A stretch of DNA of 64,000 nt from Myroides odoratimimus (GCF_030326305.1 NZ_JACAKB010000007.1:1-64000), one strand, 5' to 3'; positions 25,113-33,969 are shown, counted from the first letter of the stretch. Notes: generated from the sequence alone by a model not told the origin. Translations and numbers: made by a program.

Positions 25113-25142
25113 ATTTTAAAACAAATTCAAAAACAAAAAATC

Positions 25143-26147
25143 ATGAGCAAAAAAGAAATTTTACAAACAGAAAAATCCATTGCATTAGTCAAAGAACAAT
25201 TCTCTAAAGGACTATGTGATGCACTTAATCTATATCCTATATCATCACCTATGATTGTAAATGAAGGCACAGGAATTAATGATGATCTAAATGGTATAGA
25301 ACGTCCAGTATCATTCCCTGTAAAATTTCTAAACAACAATCGCGGCGTAGTAGTACATTCATTAGCAAAATGGAAAAGAATTAGACTACAAGAACTAGAA
25401 TTAGATGCTCATGAAGGAATTCTAACAGATATGAAAGCCCTTCGTCCAGATGAGGATAGCAGTCCTATACACTCTATCTATGTCGATCAATGGGACTGGG
25501 AATTACGCATTGAAAAATCTGATAGAACTCTAAGTTATTTGAAAAATATAGTACGTTCAATCTATCAAACATTGCTAGACACAGAACACAGAATATATGA
25601 AGAACTAGGAATAGAACCTATCCTGCCTAAAAAACTATCTTTTATCCATTCTGAGCAACTTTTACAACTATACCCTACTCTTACTTCAAAAGAAAGAGAA
25701 CATGCAATAGCGAAAGAATATGGAGCTGTATTTATTATAGGAATTGGAGGAAAGCTATCTAATGGACACCCACATGATAGTCGATCAGCTGACTATGACG
25801 ATTGGACTACTCCTACAGAAGATGGTTATAAAGGATTGAATGGAGATCTACTAGTGTGGAACCCCGTTCATGGTAAATCACTAGAACTATCTTCTATGGG
25901 GGTTAGAGTAGATAAAGAAGCTTTAGAACATCAATTAGAGTTAGCAGGAGCTTTAGATAAAAAATCGTTGTTATATCACAGTTTACTTCTTGAGGACAAG
26001 TTACCTCTTTGTATAGGTGGAGGTCTAGGTCAATCAAGAATTTGTATGTTTTTATTACGTAAAAAACATATTGGAGAAGTACAAGCAAGTATTTGGCCAG
26101 AAGAAGTAAGAAAAGATGCAGAACAAAAAGGAATAAACCTATTATAA
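25143..26147 (+). CDS. asnA: Aspartate-ammonia ligase (asparagine synthetase A)
   Basis: Makes asparagine from aspartate, ammonia and ATP. The 334 residues match AsnA length (about 330). The family features are the KSIALVKEQF opening, RPVSFPVKF near 60-68, the KWKRIRLQEL region with YVDQWDWE near 118-125, and the C-terminal GGGLGQSRICMFLL near 297-310, a class II aminoacyl-synthetase-like active site. No glutaminase domain is present, so ammonia is used directly. It lies behind an Asn-rich leader ORF and terminator, which suggests control by charged tRNA-Asn. Confidence 0.97.
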   Translation: MSKKEILQTEKSIALVKEQFSKGLCDALNLYPISSPMIVNEGTGINDDLNGIERPVSFPVKFLNNNRGVVVHSLAKWKRIRLQELELDAHEGILTDMKALRPDEDSSPIHSIYVDQWDWELRIEKSDRTLSYLKNIVRSIYQTLLDTEHRIYEELGIEPILPKKLSFIHSEQLLQLYPTLTSKEREHAIAKEYGAVFIIGIGGKLSNGHPHDSRSADYDDWTTPTEDGYKGLNGDLLVWNPVHGKSLELSSMGVRVDKEALEHQLELAGALDKKSLLYHSLLLEDKLPLCIGGGLGQSRICMFLLRKKHIGEVQASIWPEEVRKDAEQKGINLL

Positions 26148-26152
26148 AAAAG

Positions 26153-26179
26153 AAAAGGTTGGCAAATGCCAACCTTTTT
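26153..26179. terminator. Bidirectional terminator between asnA and the DUF3078 gene
   Basis: Arms AAAAGGTTGGC (26153-26163) and GCCAACCTTTT (26168-26178) between convergent genes, with T-runs on both strands. Confidence 0.85.
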
Positions 26180-26196
26180 ACTTTTTATTTATTCTA

Positions 26197-27051
26197 TTAG
26201 AAGTTGTAGTTTACTCCTACACCTACCATCTCTCTAACTTGGAAGCCTTTATAAGCTAAGTCATCGTAGATTGTTTGGAATGTAAAGTTTGTAGAAAGAT
26301 ATTTATTAATCTTCATCACTACATTCAACTGATAATCAATTACCACATTCTCTGGTTTTTTCAGATAGTTAGAATATAAGTTTAAGATATTCTCTACAGA
26401 TACATTCTCCATAATGTCGAATTTGTAGTATCCATTAACTGACATCCCCAGTTGGTATTTCATTGATTTACCTTTTTCGACACCAAAAGCATCACCAAAC
26501 TCTGTAAAGTGGTCATGAACTAAAATGAAACGTGAAGTAGCAGGTGCAATATTCACTTTCAAATTATCACTCTTTTTCCACAACATACCAGGTCCTACTT
26601 GTAAATAAGCTGGAGACATAAAGTGTGAGTTGTATACTCCATCTTTATCTATCCCTCTATCCATCTGAGTCTTGAAATTCAAGAATGCAGAATAGAACCA
26701 GTTACCTTCAGCCTTTTTACCTAGCAATGAGTTAAACTCTAGTCTATCATCAGTTTTCTTCTGATCTTGCCCTTTTAACTTAGTAAGACCGTAACTAGCA
26801 ATTATTTTATTATCCCAGTTCCAATCACCTTGTTTGTAATTGAAATCATAATTTACTTTTAAACTTCCAGATACGTTATTATCTCCACCTGCTTGCCAAT
26901 TTGAGAAGCTAGATTGGTTAAGTAAAAAAGTAAAATTACCTGTTCTTGTCCATGGGCTAACAGCTTCTGTTGCCGCATTAGCCTCAGTTTCCTGAGCCTG
27001 AGCCGAATACACTGCTAAGAAAGCGCACACTCCTAATAAAAGTCTCTTCAT
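26197..27051 (-). CDS. DUF3078 outer-membrane beta-barrel protein
   Basis: The 284-residue protein has a signal peptide ending in SAQAQ, then NFTFLLNQSSFSNWQAGGDN, the signature of DUF3078 proteins in Bacteroidota. Repeated aromatic amphipathic strands (YDFNYKQGDWNWDNKII, NWFYSAFLNFKTQM) and a C-terminal phenylalanine point to an outer-membrane barrel. Function unknown. It is the last gene after the sufS-sufE-sufT-DUF2480 cluster but has a perfect promoter of its own. Confidence 0.85.
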   Translation of the reverse strand: MKRLLLGVCAFLAVYSAQAQETEANAATEAVSPWTRTGNFTFLLNQSSFSNWQAGGDNNVSGSLKVNYDFNYKQGDWNWDNKIIASYGLTKLKGQDQKKTDDRLEFNSLLGKKAEGNWFYSAFLNFKTQMDRGIDKDGVYNSHFMSPAYLQVGPGMLWKKSDNLKVNIAPATSRFILVHDHFTEFGDAFGVEKGKSMKYQLGMSVNGYYKFDIMENVSVENILNLYSNYLKKPENVVIDYQLNVVMKINKYLSTNFTFQTIYDDLAYKGFQVREMVGVGVNYNF

Positions 27052-27068
27052 ATTGTTAAAATTTTAAT

Positions 27069-27100
27069 CAAAAATAATAACAATAAGTTAAAATAGCAAA
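27069..27100 (-). promoter_or_regulatory. Promoter of the DUF3078 gene
   Basis: Minus strand TTTG (27100-27097), 20 bases, then TATTTTTG (27076-27069), a perfect consensus pair in the gap after DUF2480. It shows that the barrel gene can be transcribed apart from the suf genes. Confidence 0.65.
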
Positions 27101-27107
27101 GAATGGA

Positions 27108-27623
27108 CTACTTTTTAATTGTACGTTTATACACAGGTACAGCAGAACATGCTTCTCCAAACATCACTGAACGTGCGTGATTCATCATTAATTGGGTTGC
27201 TAAAACATACGCCTCCTCAGGAATTTCCTTCTTTGAGCAACCTTTAATTATCACTGGTAAATCCGCATATTGAGAATAATCTAAAGAAAATAACAATTCT
27301 TGATAAATAGACTTTTCTAAATGTGCTCTATCTCCTAAAAATATACGTTTGGCAACAGGTTGAAGATGACTTGTCAAAAGCATATATGCCCATCCTGGAA
27401 GAATAGCATCTGTAGAACAGAACAATCCTACGTAAGCATTCTCATAAAGAGACCAATCTACTTCTTTTAATGCAGCCCTGAACTCTTTCTCTCTAAGCAC
27501 AAAACCCTCATATAACCACTGTGCTATATCGATATCCATACGAGGATTCGTAGGATATAGCTCTTCTAGGTCAAAAACTTTTAGAGCGCTATTAGCAACT
27601 TTATTTACAATTTCCCCTTCCAT
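27108..27623 (-). CDS. DUF2480 protein of the SUF cluster
   Basis: The 171-residue cytoplasmic protein has the family pattern NKVANSALKVFDLEELYP at the start and GCSKKEIPEEAYV with the conserved Cys-Ser near 131. DUF2480 genes accompany suf genes in Bacteroidota, and a role in Fe-S assembly is inferred from that. It starts two bases after the sufT stop, so the two are translationally coupled. Confidence 0.88.
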   Translation of the reverse strand: MEGEIVNKVANSALKVFDLEELYPTNPRMDIDIAQWLYEGFVLREKEFRAALKEVDWSLYENAYVGLFCSTDAILPGWAYMLLTSHLQPVAKRIFLGDRAHLEKSIYQELLFSLDYSQYADLPVIIKGCSKKEIPEEAYVLATQLMMNHARSVMFGEACSAVPVYKRTIKK

Positions 27624-27625
27624 AA

Positions 27626-27946
27626 TTAAAGCATTCCCAATTCTAGCTTAGCCTCTTCACTCATTAAATCTTTTGTCCAAGAAGGCTCAAAAGTTAATTC
27701 AATCTCAACACTTTTTACATTGTCTATTGATCGTACCTTTTCCTCTACTTCCATTGGTAGAGTCTCTGCTACAGGACAGTTAGGTGAAGTTAATGTCATA
27801 AGAATCTTAACATCATAATTCTCATTAACAAAAACATCATAAATTAATCCTAGCTCATATATATCTACAGGAATCTCTGGGTCATAAATAGTTTTAAGAA
27901 CCTTAACTATATTCTCCCCTAATTGTTGTACATCTACTTCTTCCAT
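27626..27946 (-). CDS. sufT: SUF-system protein with DUF59/MIP18 domain, SufT-like
   Basis: The 106 residues comprise one DUF59 domain: TIYDPEIPVDIYELGLIYDV near 18-37 and MTLTSPNCPVAETLPMEVE near 50-68, with the conserved Cys57. SufT-type proteins help mature Fe-S proteins. The gene lies between sufE (11 bases upstream) and DUF2480 (two bases downstream), as in other Flavobacteriia. Confidence 0.92.
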   Translation of the reverse strand: MEEVDVQQLGENIVKVLKTIYDPEIPVDIYELGLIYDVFVNENYDVKILMTLTSPNCPVAETLPMEVEEKVRSIDNVKSVEIELTFEPSWTKDLMSEEAKLELGML

Positions 27947-27957
27947 ACTCTATAAAT

Positions 27958-28377
27958 TTATTGTTTAGCTTGATAAGCTAAAGCATACATTTTAATTTGT
28001 TTTATCATTGAAACTAATCCATTTGCTCTAGTTGGAGACAAATGTTCTTTTAGACCTATCTCGTCAATAAAAGACATATCAGCATTCAGGATATCCTCTG
28101 TTCTCTGTCCTGAAAAAACTCGAATCAGAATAGCAATAATTCCTTTCGTTAAAATAGCATCACTATTTGCTGTAAAAACGACCTTGTCGTCTTGTAACTC
28201 AGCATGTAACCACACTTGTGATTGACATCCCTTAATCAAGTTCTCTTCTACTTGATATTGAGGATCGATTAACGGAAGACTTTTTCCTAATTCAATAATA
28301 TATTCATAACGTTGCATCCAATCGTCGAACATTGAAAAATCGTCAATTATCTCTTCTTGAATTTCTTTAATTGTCAT
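27958..28377 (-). CDS. sufE: Cysteine desulfurase activator SufE
   Basis: Accepts persulfide sulfur from SufS and passes it to the SufBCD scaffold. The 139 residues are the usual length. The acceptor cysteine lies in LIKGCQSQVWL, near residue 50, and the C-terminal LSPTRANGLVSMIKQI is typical of the family. It follows sufS by 26 bases. Confidence 0.95.
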   Translation of the reverse strand: MTIKEIQEEIIDDFSMFDDWMQRYEYIIELGKSLPLIDPQYQVEENLIKGCQSQVWLHAELQDDKVVFTANSDAILTKGIIAILIRVFSGQRTEDILNADMSFIDEIGLKEHLSPTRANGLVSMIKQIKMYALAYQAKQ

Positions 28378-28403
28378 ATCGTTATATTTTCTTTATTTAC
28401 TTA

Positions 28404-29630
28404 TTATGATAACATCATTTGTGCTTTCTTCACTGCTTCTACTAACACATCGATTTCCTCTTTCGTATTATAGAAAGCAAATGAAGCTCTAATTGTACCT
28501 GGAATGCCAAAAAAGTCCATAATAGGTTGCGTACAATGATGTCCTGTACGTACCGCTACACCAAGTTTATCTACAATAACTCCAACATCATAAGGATGAA
28601 TACCTTCTAGATTAAAAGAAATCACTGAAGTCTTCTCTTTAGCAGTCCCATATATTTTAAGTCCTTCTATTTCAGATAAACGCTTCGTTCCATACTCTAA
28701 AAGCTCATGTTCATAAGCAGCTATTTTATCAAACCCTATTCCGTTTAGATAATCTAAAGCAACTCCTAATACAATTCCTCCAGCAATATTCGGCGTACCT
28801 GCCTCAAATTTGTGTGGTAAACATGCATACGTTGTTTTCTCAAAAGTCACAGTTTTGATCATCTCTCCTCCTCCTTGATAAGGTGGTAATTTATTTAACC
28901 ATGCTTCTTTTCCATAAAGAACACCAGTTCCTGTTGGTCCACACACCTTATGACCTGAGAACACATAGAAATCACAATCTAGGTCTTGTACATCAGGTTT
29001 AATATGCGGTGTTGCTTGAGCACCATCGATTAAAACAGCAGCTCCTGCTTGATGCGCTTTAGCAATAATTTCCTTAATTGGGTTAATAGTTCCAAGCGCA
29101 TTAGAAATATGGGTTACAGCTACTATTTTTGTATTAGAACTTAATAGCTTGTCGAATTCTTCCATAATTAAATCACCTTCCTGATTCATTGGAATAACTT
29201 TCAATGTAGCACCTGAACGTTCACAAGCGAACTGCCATGGCACAATATTAGAATGGTGCTCCATAGCGGAGATAAGCACCTCATCACCTTCCTTAAGCAG
29301 ACTACCAAAACCACTTGCTACCAAGTTTATTCCAAACGTAGTCCCTGCTGTAAACAGTACTTCATAATCATGCTTAGCATTCACATGAGCTTGTACTTTT
29401 TTACGAGCTTCTTCATACGCATCCGTAGCCAATTGACTAAGTGTATGTACACCTCTATGAATATTTGCATTGATAGTTTCGTAATATTTAACAATTGCAT
29501 CCTCTACCACTTTTGGCTTTTGTGCAGTAGCTGCGTTGTCAAAATAAACTAAAGGCTTGCCATTTACTGATTGAGTAAGAATTGGAAAATTCTTACGTAC
29601 CTCCTTTATATCTAACATATTACTTTTCAT
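28404..29630 (-). CDS. sufS: Cysteine desulfurase SufS
   Basis: PLP enzyme that removes sulfur from cysteine for Fe-S synthesis. The 408 residues are full length. PLP-lysine is in SGHKVCGPTGTGVLYG near 225-240, the substrate region is DNAATAQKP near 31-39, and the catalytic cysteine is in RTGHHCTQPIM near 367-377. Translation could begin at codon five (29618, MLDIKEVR), which matches family N-termini better. It heads the second suf block, divergent from the heme transporter genes, with a TACATTTG box at 29666. Confidence 0.95.
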   Translation of the reverse strand: MKSNMLDIKEVRKNFPILTQSVNGKPLVYFDNAATAQKPKVVEDAIVKYYETINANIHRGVHTLSQLATDAYEEARKKVQAHVNAKHDYEVLFTAGTTFGINLVASGFGSLLKEGDEVLISAMEHHSNIVPWQFACERSGATLKVIPMNQEGDLIMEEFDKLLSSNTKIVAVTHISNALGTINPIKEIIAKAHQAGAAVLIDGAQATPHIKPDVQDLDCDFYVFSGHKVCGPTGTGVLYGKEAWLNKLPPYQGGGEMIKTVTFEKTTYACLPHKFEAGTPNIAGGIVLGVALDYLNGIGFDKIAAYEHELLEYGTKRLSEIEGLKIYGTAKEKTSVISFNLEGIHPYDVGVIVDKLGVAVRTGHHCTQPIMDFFGIPGTIRASFAFYNTKEEIDVLVEAVKKAQMMLS

Positions 29631-29665
29631 TTAATTAAAAATACTTCTCATACTTCTTTAGTATG

Positions 29666-29673
29666 CAAATGTA
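29666..29673 (-). promoter_or_regulatory. Promoter -7 box of sufS
   Basis: Minus strand TACATTTG, full match to TAnnTTTG; a second match, TATCTTTG, lies a few bases upstream. Two possible starts serve the sufS block. Confidence 0.5.
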
Positions 29674-29713
29674 AAAGCAAAGATAAGGATAACTATACTT
29701 TAGCCTACTAAAT

Positions 29714-29736
29714 ATTAATTTAAAATTAATCTAAAT
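29714..29736. promoter_or_regulatory. Possible iron-repressor (Fur-type) operator between sufS and hmuT
   Basis: The 17-bp inverted repeat ATTAATTT-A-AAATTAAT (29714-29730) overlaps an imperfect palindrome running to CTAAAT (29731-29736), a layout similar to Fur boxes. It lies just upstream of the hmuT -33 element and between divergent iron-related genes. No experimental consensus was available for comparison. Confidence 0.3.
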
Positions 29737-29740
29737 ATGT

Positions 29741-29771
29741 TTTGTAACGCGTAAAAAAGATTCTATTTTTG
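29741..29771 (+). promoter_or_regulatory. Promoter of hmuTUVS
   Basis: TTTG at 29741-29744, 19 bases, then TATTTTTG at 29764-29771: a perfect consensus pair with a 35-base leader to the hmuT ATG. Confidence 0.7.
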
Positions 29772-29806
29772 CCATAATTTAGAACTATTTCAAATAAACA
29801 ACTCAA

Positions 29807-30664
29807 ATGAAAAAACTAACAGCTTTATTCCTAATCGTTACAGCAATGATGAGCTGTAACTCTAAAAAAGAACAAGAGTCTACACCAGTTGAAACGACTC
29901 AAGTAAAAGAAAGAATTATTTCTCTAAATGGAGCAATTACAGAAACGCTTGTTGCACTTGGAGAAAAAGAAAATATAATAGCAGTAGACGTAACTAGCAC
30001 TTATCCTGAAGACATTAAAACAACAGCTCAAGATCTAGGACATACTTCTAAAATATCAATTGAAAGCATTATGGCGTTAAAACCAACGGTTATATATGCT
30101 ACAGAAAAAGACCTTAACGACGATTTCAAAAGTCAATTAGAAAAGACAAAAATCCGCTTAGAAGTTATTAAACAAGAGTTCACTTTAGAAGGAACTAAGA
30201 CATTAATAAAAACTGTAGCTCAGTCATTAAACAATGAAAACTACCAATCGCTTCTAGACAAAATAGATCAAGACTTACAAGATCTTCCTTCTTTTGAAAA
30301 CAAACCTAAAGTATTGTTTATCTATGCTCGTGGTGCTGCTACCCTTCTAGTTGCAGGAGATAAAACACCTGTAAACAATATTGTAGATCTAGCAGGAGGA
30401 CAAAACGCAGTAACAGAATTTGAGGATTTCAAACCTCTTACACCAGAATCATTACTAAACAGTAACCCAGACTATATCCTAATGTTCACAACAGGATTAC
30501 AAAGTATGGGAGGTATCGATGGAGTATTAAAAATCGATGGTATCAACAAAACTAATGCTGGTAAAAACAAAAAAGTAATTGCGATGGATGGCTTATTATT
30601 AAGTGGATTCGGTCCAAGAGTAGGCCAAGCAGCAAAAGAATTAAATCAACTACTATCTGAATAA
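29807..30664 (+). CDS. hmuT: Hemin ABC transporter substrate-binding lipoprotein
   Basis: The 285-residue periplasmic-binding protein has signal peptide MKKLTALFLIVTAMMSC with lipobox cysteine 17. The mature part has the class III fold pattern: RIISLNGAITETLVALGE near 36-53, DLGHTSKISIESIMALKP and FIYARGAATLLVAGDKTP, typical of HmuT/heme-binding proteins. It delivers heme to HmuUV. It is the first gene of hmuTUVS. No TonB-dependent heme receptor is in the window. Confidence 0.88.
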   Translation: MKKLTALFLIVTAMMSCNSKKEQESTPVETTQVKERIISLNGAITETLVALGEKENIIAVDVTSTYPEDIKTTAQDLGHTSKISIESIMALKPTVIYATEKDLNDDFKSQLEKTKIRLEVIKQEFTLEGTKTLIKTVAQSLNNENYQSLLDKIDQDLQDLPSFENKPKVLFIYARGAATLLVAGDKTPVNNIVDLAGGQNAVTEFEDFKPLTPESLLNSNPDYILMFTTGLQSMGGIDGVLKIDGINKTNAGKNKKVIAMDGLLLSGFGPRVGQAAKELNQLLSE

Positions 30665-30670
30665 ATTATA

Positions 30671-31702
30671 ATGAAAACCAAACTCTCTTTTTACGCAATA
30701 GTATTATCTGTTATCTTAATTGTGATAGCCATTGCGTCTATATTCATAGGAGTTTATCAATTTGAGTCTGGATCATTCCAGACTTTATATCAAATATTGT
30801 TCACTAAGCAAGAGGTAAATCCAAGCGACTATTATGTATTTTTTGATGTCCGACTTCCCAGAGTTCTAATGGCAATCTTAACTGGCGCTGGACTATCTCT
30901 TGCCGGAACAACACTTCAAGGAATGTTTAAGAATCCCCTTGCCTCGCCAGATCTTATAGGTATTACAGCTGGATCTGTATTATTTGCAGCAGTGACTATT
31001 GTTTTAGGATCTCATATTAAATCCTTGATCCCAGAAGCTGTACACTACTCATTATTGAGTATAATGAGCTTTGTAGGAGCTATCATCACGATGTCCTTTG
31101 TATATAAAATGTCTACTACAGCGGGTAAGACTAATATCAGTGTATTACTACTATCAGGAGTAGCTATTACTTCTCTGACGGGTGCTGCGACAGGCTTGCT
31201 GACTTACTTATCAAGTGATGAAGAATTGAGAAATTTAACCTTTTGGACCTTAGGTAGCTTAGCAGGAGCGACTTGGACTAAAGTTAGTATCCTTGCAGTA
31301 GTTGTATTAGTTTCTATAATCTTGTTAATCAACAAGGGAAAGGCCTTAAATGCGATGATGCTAGGAGAACGAGATGCTACACACTTAGGAATACCAGTAG
31401 AAAAAACAAAGAAAAAAATAGTATTATTATCCGCCCTTATGGTAGGTACCATAGTAGCATTCACTGGAACTATAGGATTCGTAGGATTAATAGTTCCATA
31501 TATACTTAGACTTGTTTTTAAATCTAACTATTACTTCATTCTACCCCTATCTACACTATGTGGTAGTATACTATTATTAGTTGCAGATACGATAAGCAGA
31601 ACACTAGTGCCTCCTTCAGAGATTCCGATAGGTATTCTTACTTCGATTATGGGAGCACCAGTATTTATTGCTATATTAATCAAGTTTAAAAAATCACTCT
31701 AG
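30671..31702 (+). CDS. hmuU: Hemin ABC transporter permease (FecCD family)
   Basis: The 343-residue inner-membrane permease has about nine or ten hydrophobic spans. The FecCD pattern is seen in RLPRVLMAILTGAGLSLAGT near 64-83, FKNPLASPDLIGITAG, and the coupling region GERDATHLGIPVEKTKK near 231-247. GTIGFVGLIVPYILRL near 266-281 is highly characteristic. It starts six bases after the hmuT stop. Confidence 0.93.
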   Translation: MKTKLSFYAIVLSVILIVIAIASIFIGVYQFESGSFQTLYQILFTKQEVNPSDYYVFFDVRLPRVLMAILTGAGLSLAGTTLQGMFKNPLASPDLIGITAGSVLFAAVTIVLGSHIKSLIPEAVHYSLLSIMSFVGAIITMSFVYKMSTTAGKTNISVLLLSGVAITSLTGAATGLLTYLSSDEELRNLTFWTLGSLAGATWTKVSILAVVVLVSIILLINKGKALNAMMLGERDATHLGIPVEKTKKKIVLLSALMVGTIVAFTGTIGFVGLIVPYILRLVFKSNYYFILPLSTLCGSILLLVADTISRTLVPPSEIPIGILTSIMGAPVFIAILIKFKKSL

Positions 31703-31704
31703 TT

Positions 31705-32481
31705 ATGATTGAAGCTTTTAAAATAAACTATTTAGCAAAAGGAAATTATATCATTAACGATATAGACTTCGAATGTAAAGAAGGTGAGTTTATTGCAATA
31801 TTAGGTCCTAATGGAGCGGGTAAGTCTACGTTCTTAAGTATACTTGCTGACGAATTACACGAAAAGGGAAACAAAGTTCTATTGAAATCATGTGAATACC
31901 CTAAATGGTGTAGTAAAGAACTACCTAAGCACAAAGCTAAGTTTTCACAACATCACAATGGAGATATACCTCTAAACGTAGAAGATGTAGTGATGATGGG
32001 TAGATATCCTTATTTTGACCACATCCCTACAGAAGACGACAAAACTGCAGTACAGCAGAGTATGGACTGTATAGACATCTGTCCACTACAGCACAGAGAG
32101 TACAATCATCTATCAGGAGGAGAGAAACAACGCGTCCACTTAGCTAGAGTATTATCACAGTTAAACAATAATGTTGAAAATAAGCTGTTATTCTTAGACG
32201 AACCTTTGAACAATCTAGATGTACTACATCAGCACCGTATCATGGACATCATTAAAGAATTTACAGCTAAAGGAAATACAGCTATCGTAGTAATACATGA
32301 TCTAAATTTAGCAGCACAGTATGCTGATAAAATACTCTTGCTACAGAAGGGAAAAAAAGTAATCTATGATACACCTGCAGCAGTATTAACTCAAGAGATC
32401 ATCTCTGAGGTATATAACTTTCCATGTGTGGTGACTAAAAACCCTGTTAGCAATAACCCTTTAATAATATTTGGTATCTAA
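31705..32481 (+). CDS. hmuV: Hemin ABC transporter ATP-binding protein
   Basis: The 258-residue ABC ATPase has Walker [10 protein letters not shown] at 34-42, signature LSGGEKQRVHLARVL near 136-150 and Walker B LLFLDEPLNNLD near 162-173. It powers heme import through HmuU. It starts two bases after the hmuU stop and is followed 11 bases later by hmuS, so the four genes form one operon. Confidence 0.93.
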   Translation: MIEAFKINYLAKGNYIINDIDFECKEGEFIAILGPNGAGKSTFLSILADELHEKGNKVLLKSCEYPKWCSKELPKHKAKFSQHHNGDIPLNVEDVVMMGRYPYFDHIPTEDDKTAVQQSMDCIDICPLQHREYNHLSGGEKQRVHLARVLSQLNNNVENKLLFLDEPLNNLDVLHQHRIMDIIKEFTAKGNTAIVVIHDLNLAAQYADKILLLQKGKKVIYDTPAAVLTQEIISEVYNFPCVVTKNPVSNNPLIIFGI

Positions 32482-32492
32482 AAACAATAATT

Positions 32493-33533
32493 ATGAGTAC
32501 AAGCACACAAACATTAAAAGAACGTTGGGACGCTCTAAAGGAGACCAATCCACATATTAGAATACGCAACGCAGCCAAAGAACTTAACGCTAGTGAAATG
32601 GAATTGCTTGCTACACAAATAGGAGATTCTGTTACGCGATTAAAACCTGAATTTGAAGCAATACTATCTGAAGTAGAAACTTTAGGAAAAGTAATGGCGC
32701 TTACGCGTAATGACGAATGTGTACACGAGAGAAAAGGGGTGTATGCTAACCCAGATTTTAGTAGCCCTCACGCTGGTCTATTCGTTAATCCAGACATTGA
32801 TTTAAGAATCTTCTTAAGTCATTGGAAAAAAGCTTTTGCAGTAGTAGAAAAAGCAGGAGATAAAGACAGAATGAGTTTACAGTTCTTTGGTAAAGATGGT
32901 GAAGCTATTCACAAGATCTATTTAGTACCTCAGAGCAACGAAGAAGCATTCCACGCATTAGTAAAAAAATATACTTCAGAGAATCAGTCAACTGAAGAAA
33001 CAACAGAGCCTTATATACATAATCTAGACGAAAGATTAGATGAAGAGATAGATGTAGAAGGATTCAGAACAGAGTGGAAAGAACTAAAAGATACACATAA
33101 CTTCTTTTCATTATTAAAGAAATACAACCTAACGCGTACGCAAGCATTAAGATTAGCTCCAGATGAGTACTACGCTAAGCAGATTACTAAAGATGCTATC
33201 GTAACCTTGTTAGAAGGTGCTTCAGAGGCACAGACACCTATTATGGTCTTTGTCGGGAATAGAGGTAATATCCAGATTCACACAGGCGAAGTAAAAAGAA
33301 CGATGTGGCATCAGAACTGGTACAATGTACTAGACCCAGACTTCAATATGCACCTAGATATGGATAAGATAGCACAGACATGGATAGTGCGCAAACCTAC
33401 AGAAGATGGTATTGTAACTTCTGTAGAAGTATTCAACGAGATTGGCGAAATCATCGTCCAATTCTTTGGTAAGAGAAAACCAGGAATACCAGAATTAGAA
33501 CAATGGAGAGAACTAGTTGCTAAACTAGCTTAA
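32493..33533 (+). CDS. hmuS: Hemin-handling protein HmuS/HemS family
   Basis: The 346-residue cytoplasmic protein has two copies of the HemS/ChuX fold (about 10-165 and 185-345, both containing a FFGK or FFGKR strand). It binds or degrades heme after import. A candidate heme-ligand histidine lies in DECVHERKGVY near 71-81. Whether it releases iron or only carries heme cannot be told. It is the last gene of hmuTUVS, with its own terminator. Confidence 0.88.
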   Translation: MSTSTQTLKERWDALKETNPHIRIRNAAKELNASEMELLATQIGDSVTRLKPEFEAILSEVETLGKVMALTRNDECVHERKGVYANPDFSSPHAGLFVNPDIDLRIFLSHWKKAFAVVEKAGDKDRMSLQFFGKDGEAIHKIYLVPQSNEEAFHALVKKYTSENQSTEETTEPYIHNLDERLDEEIDVEGFRTEWKELKDTHNFFSLLKKYNLTRTQALRLAPDEYYAKQITKDAIVTLLEGASEAQTPIMVFVGNRGNIQIHTGEVKRTMWHQNWYNVLDPDFNMHLDMDKIAQTWIVRKPTEDGIVTSVEVFNEIGEIIVQFFGKRKPGIPELEQWRELVAKLA

Positions 33534-33539
33534 TATACT

Positions 33540-33571
33540 AAAAAGTGGAAGGCATACCTTCCACTTTTTTT
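33540..33571 (+). terminator. Terminator of hmuTUVS
   Basis: Arms AAAAAGTGGAAGG (33540-33552) and CCTTCCACTTTTT (33557-33569), loop CATA, plus two more T, just after hmuS. Confidence 0.9.
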
Positions 33572-33969
33572 ATTTTCAGTAGGTCCCCTTCTATTCATCA
33601 AAAATAAAAAATTACATATTTTTTAAGACAACACAATAAAAATTAGGAATAACAAAATTGCCTTAAGACAATATCGTCTTAATACACCTACTCTCAAATG
33701 ATATCACCATTAAATCGACAATCACAACATTTCAACAAATAATAGTTATCAACAGATGTTTAATAACTAATTATGATTTTCAAACATTTTCTATTGATTT
33801 AGTCCTTAGTAAAGAGTAAATTAGCTAAGATAACTTCGTCAATCTTATCTACTTACACACAAGGCTATCGCAGTGTTTACAAGTGTTTATCACTTTTAAA
33901 AAGTACACTCACTTGACGTTTTGACTAGAATAAGATTGTCCTAATTATGTAATCTAATAAAATTAAGCT
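33572..33969. other. Intergenic region upstream of nrdB
   Basis: Long AT-rich leader region with an inverted repeat TTAAGAC-AATATC-GTCTTAA (33663-33682) and a pair of GTGTTTA copies near 33875-33890. No riboswitch, NrdR box or gene was recognised. TAAGATTG near 33940 may serve as a weak -7 box. Confidence 0.45.
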
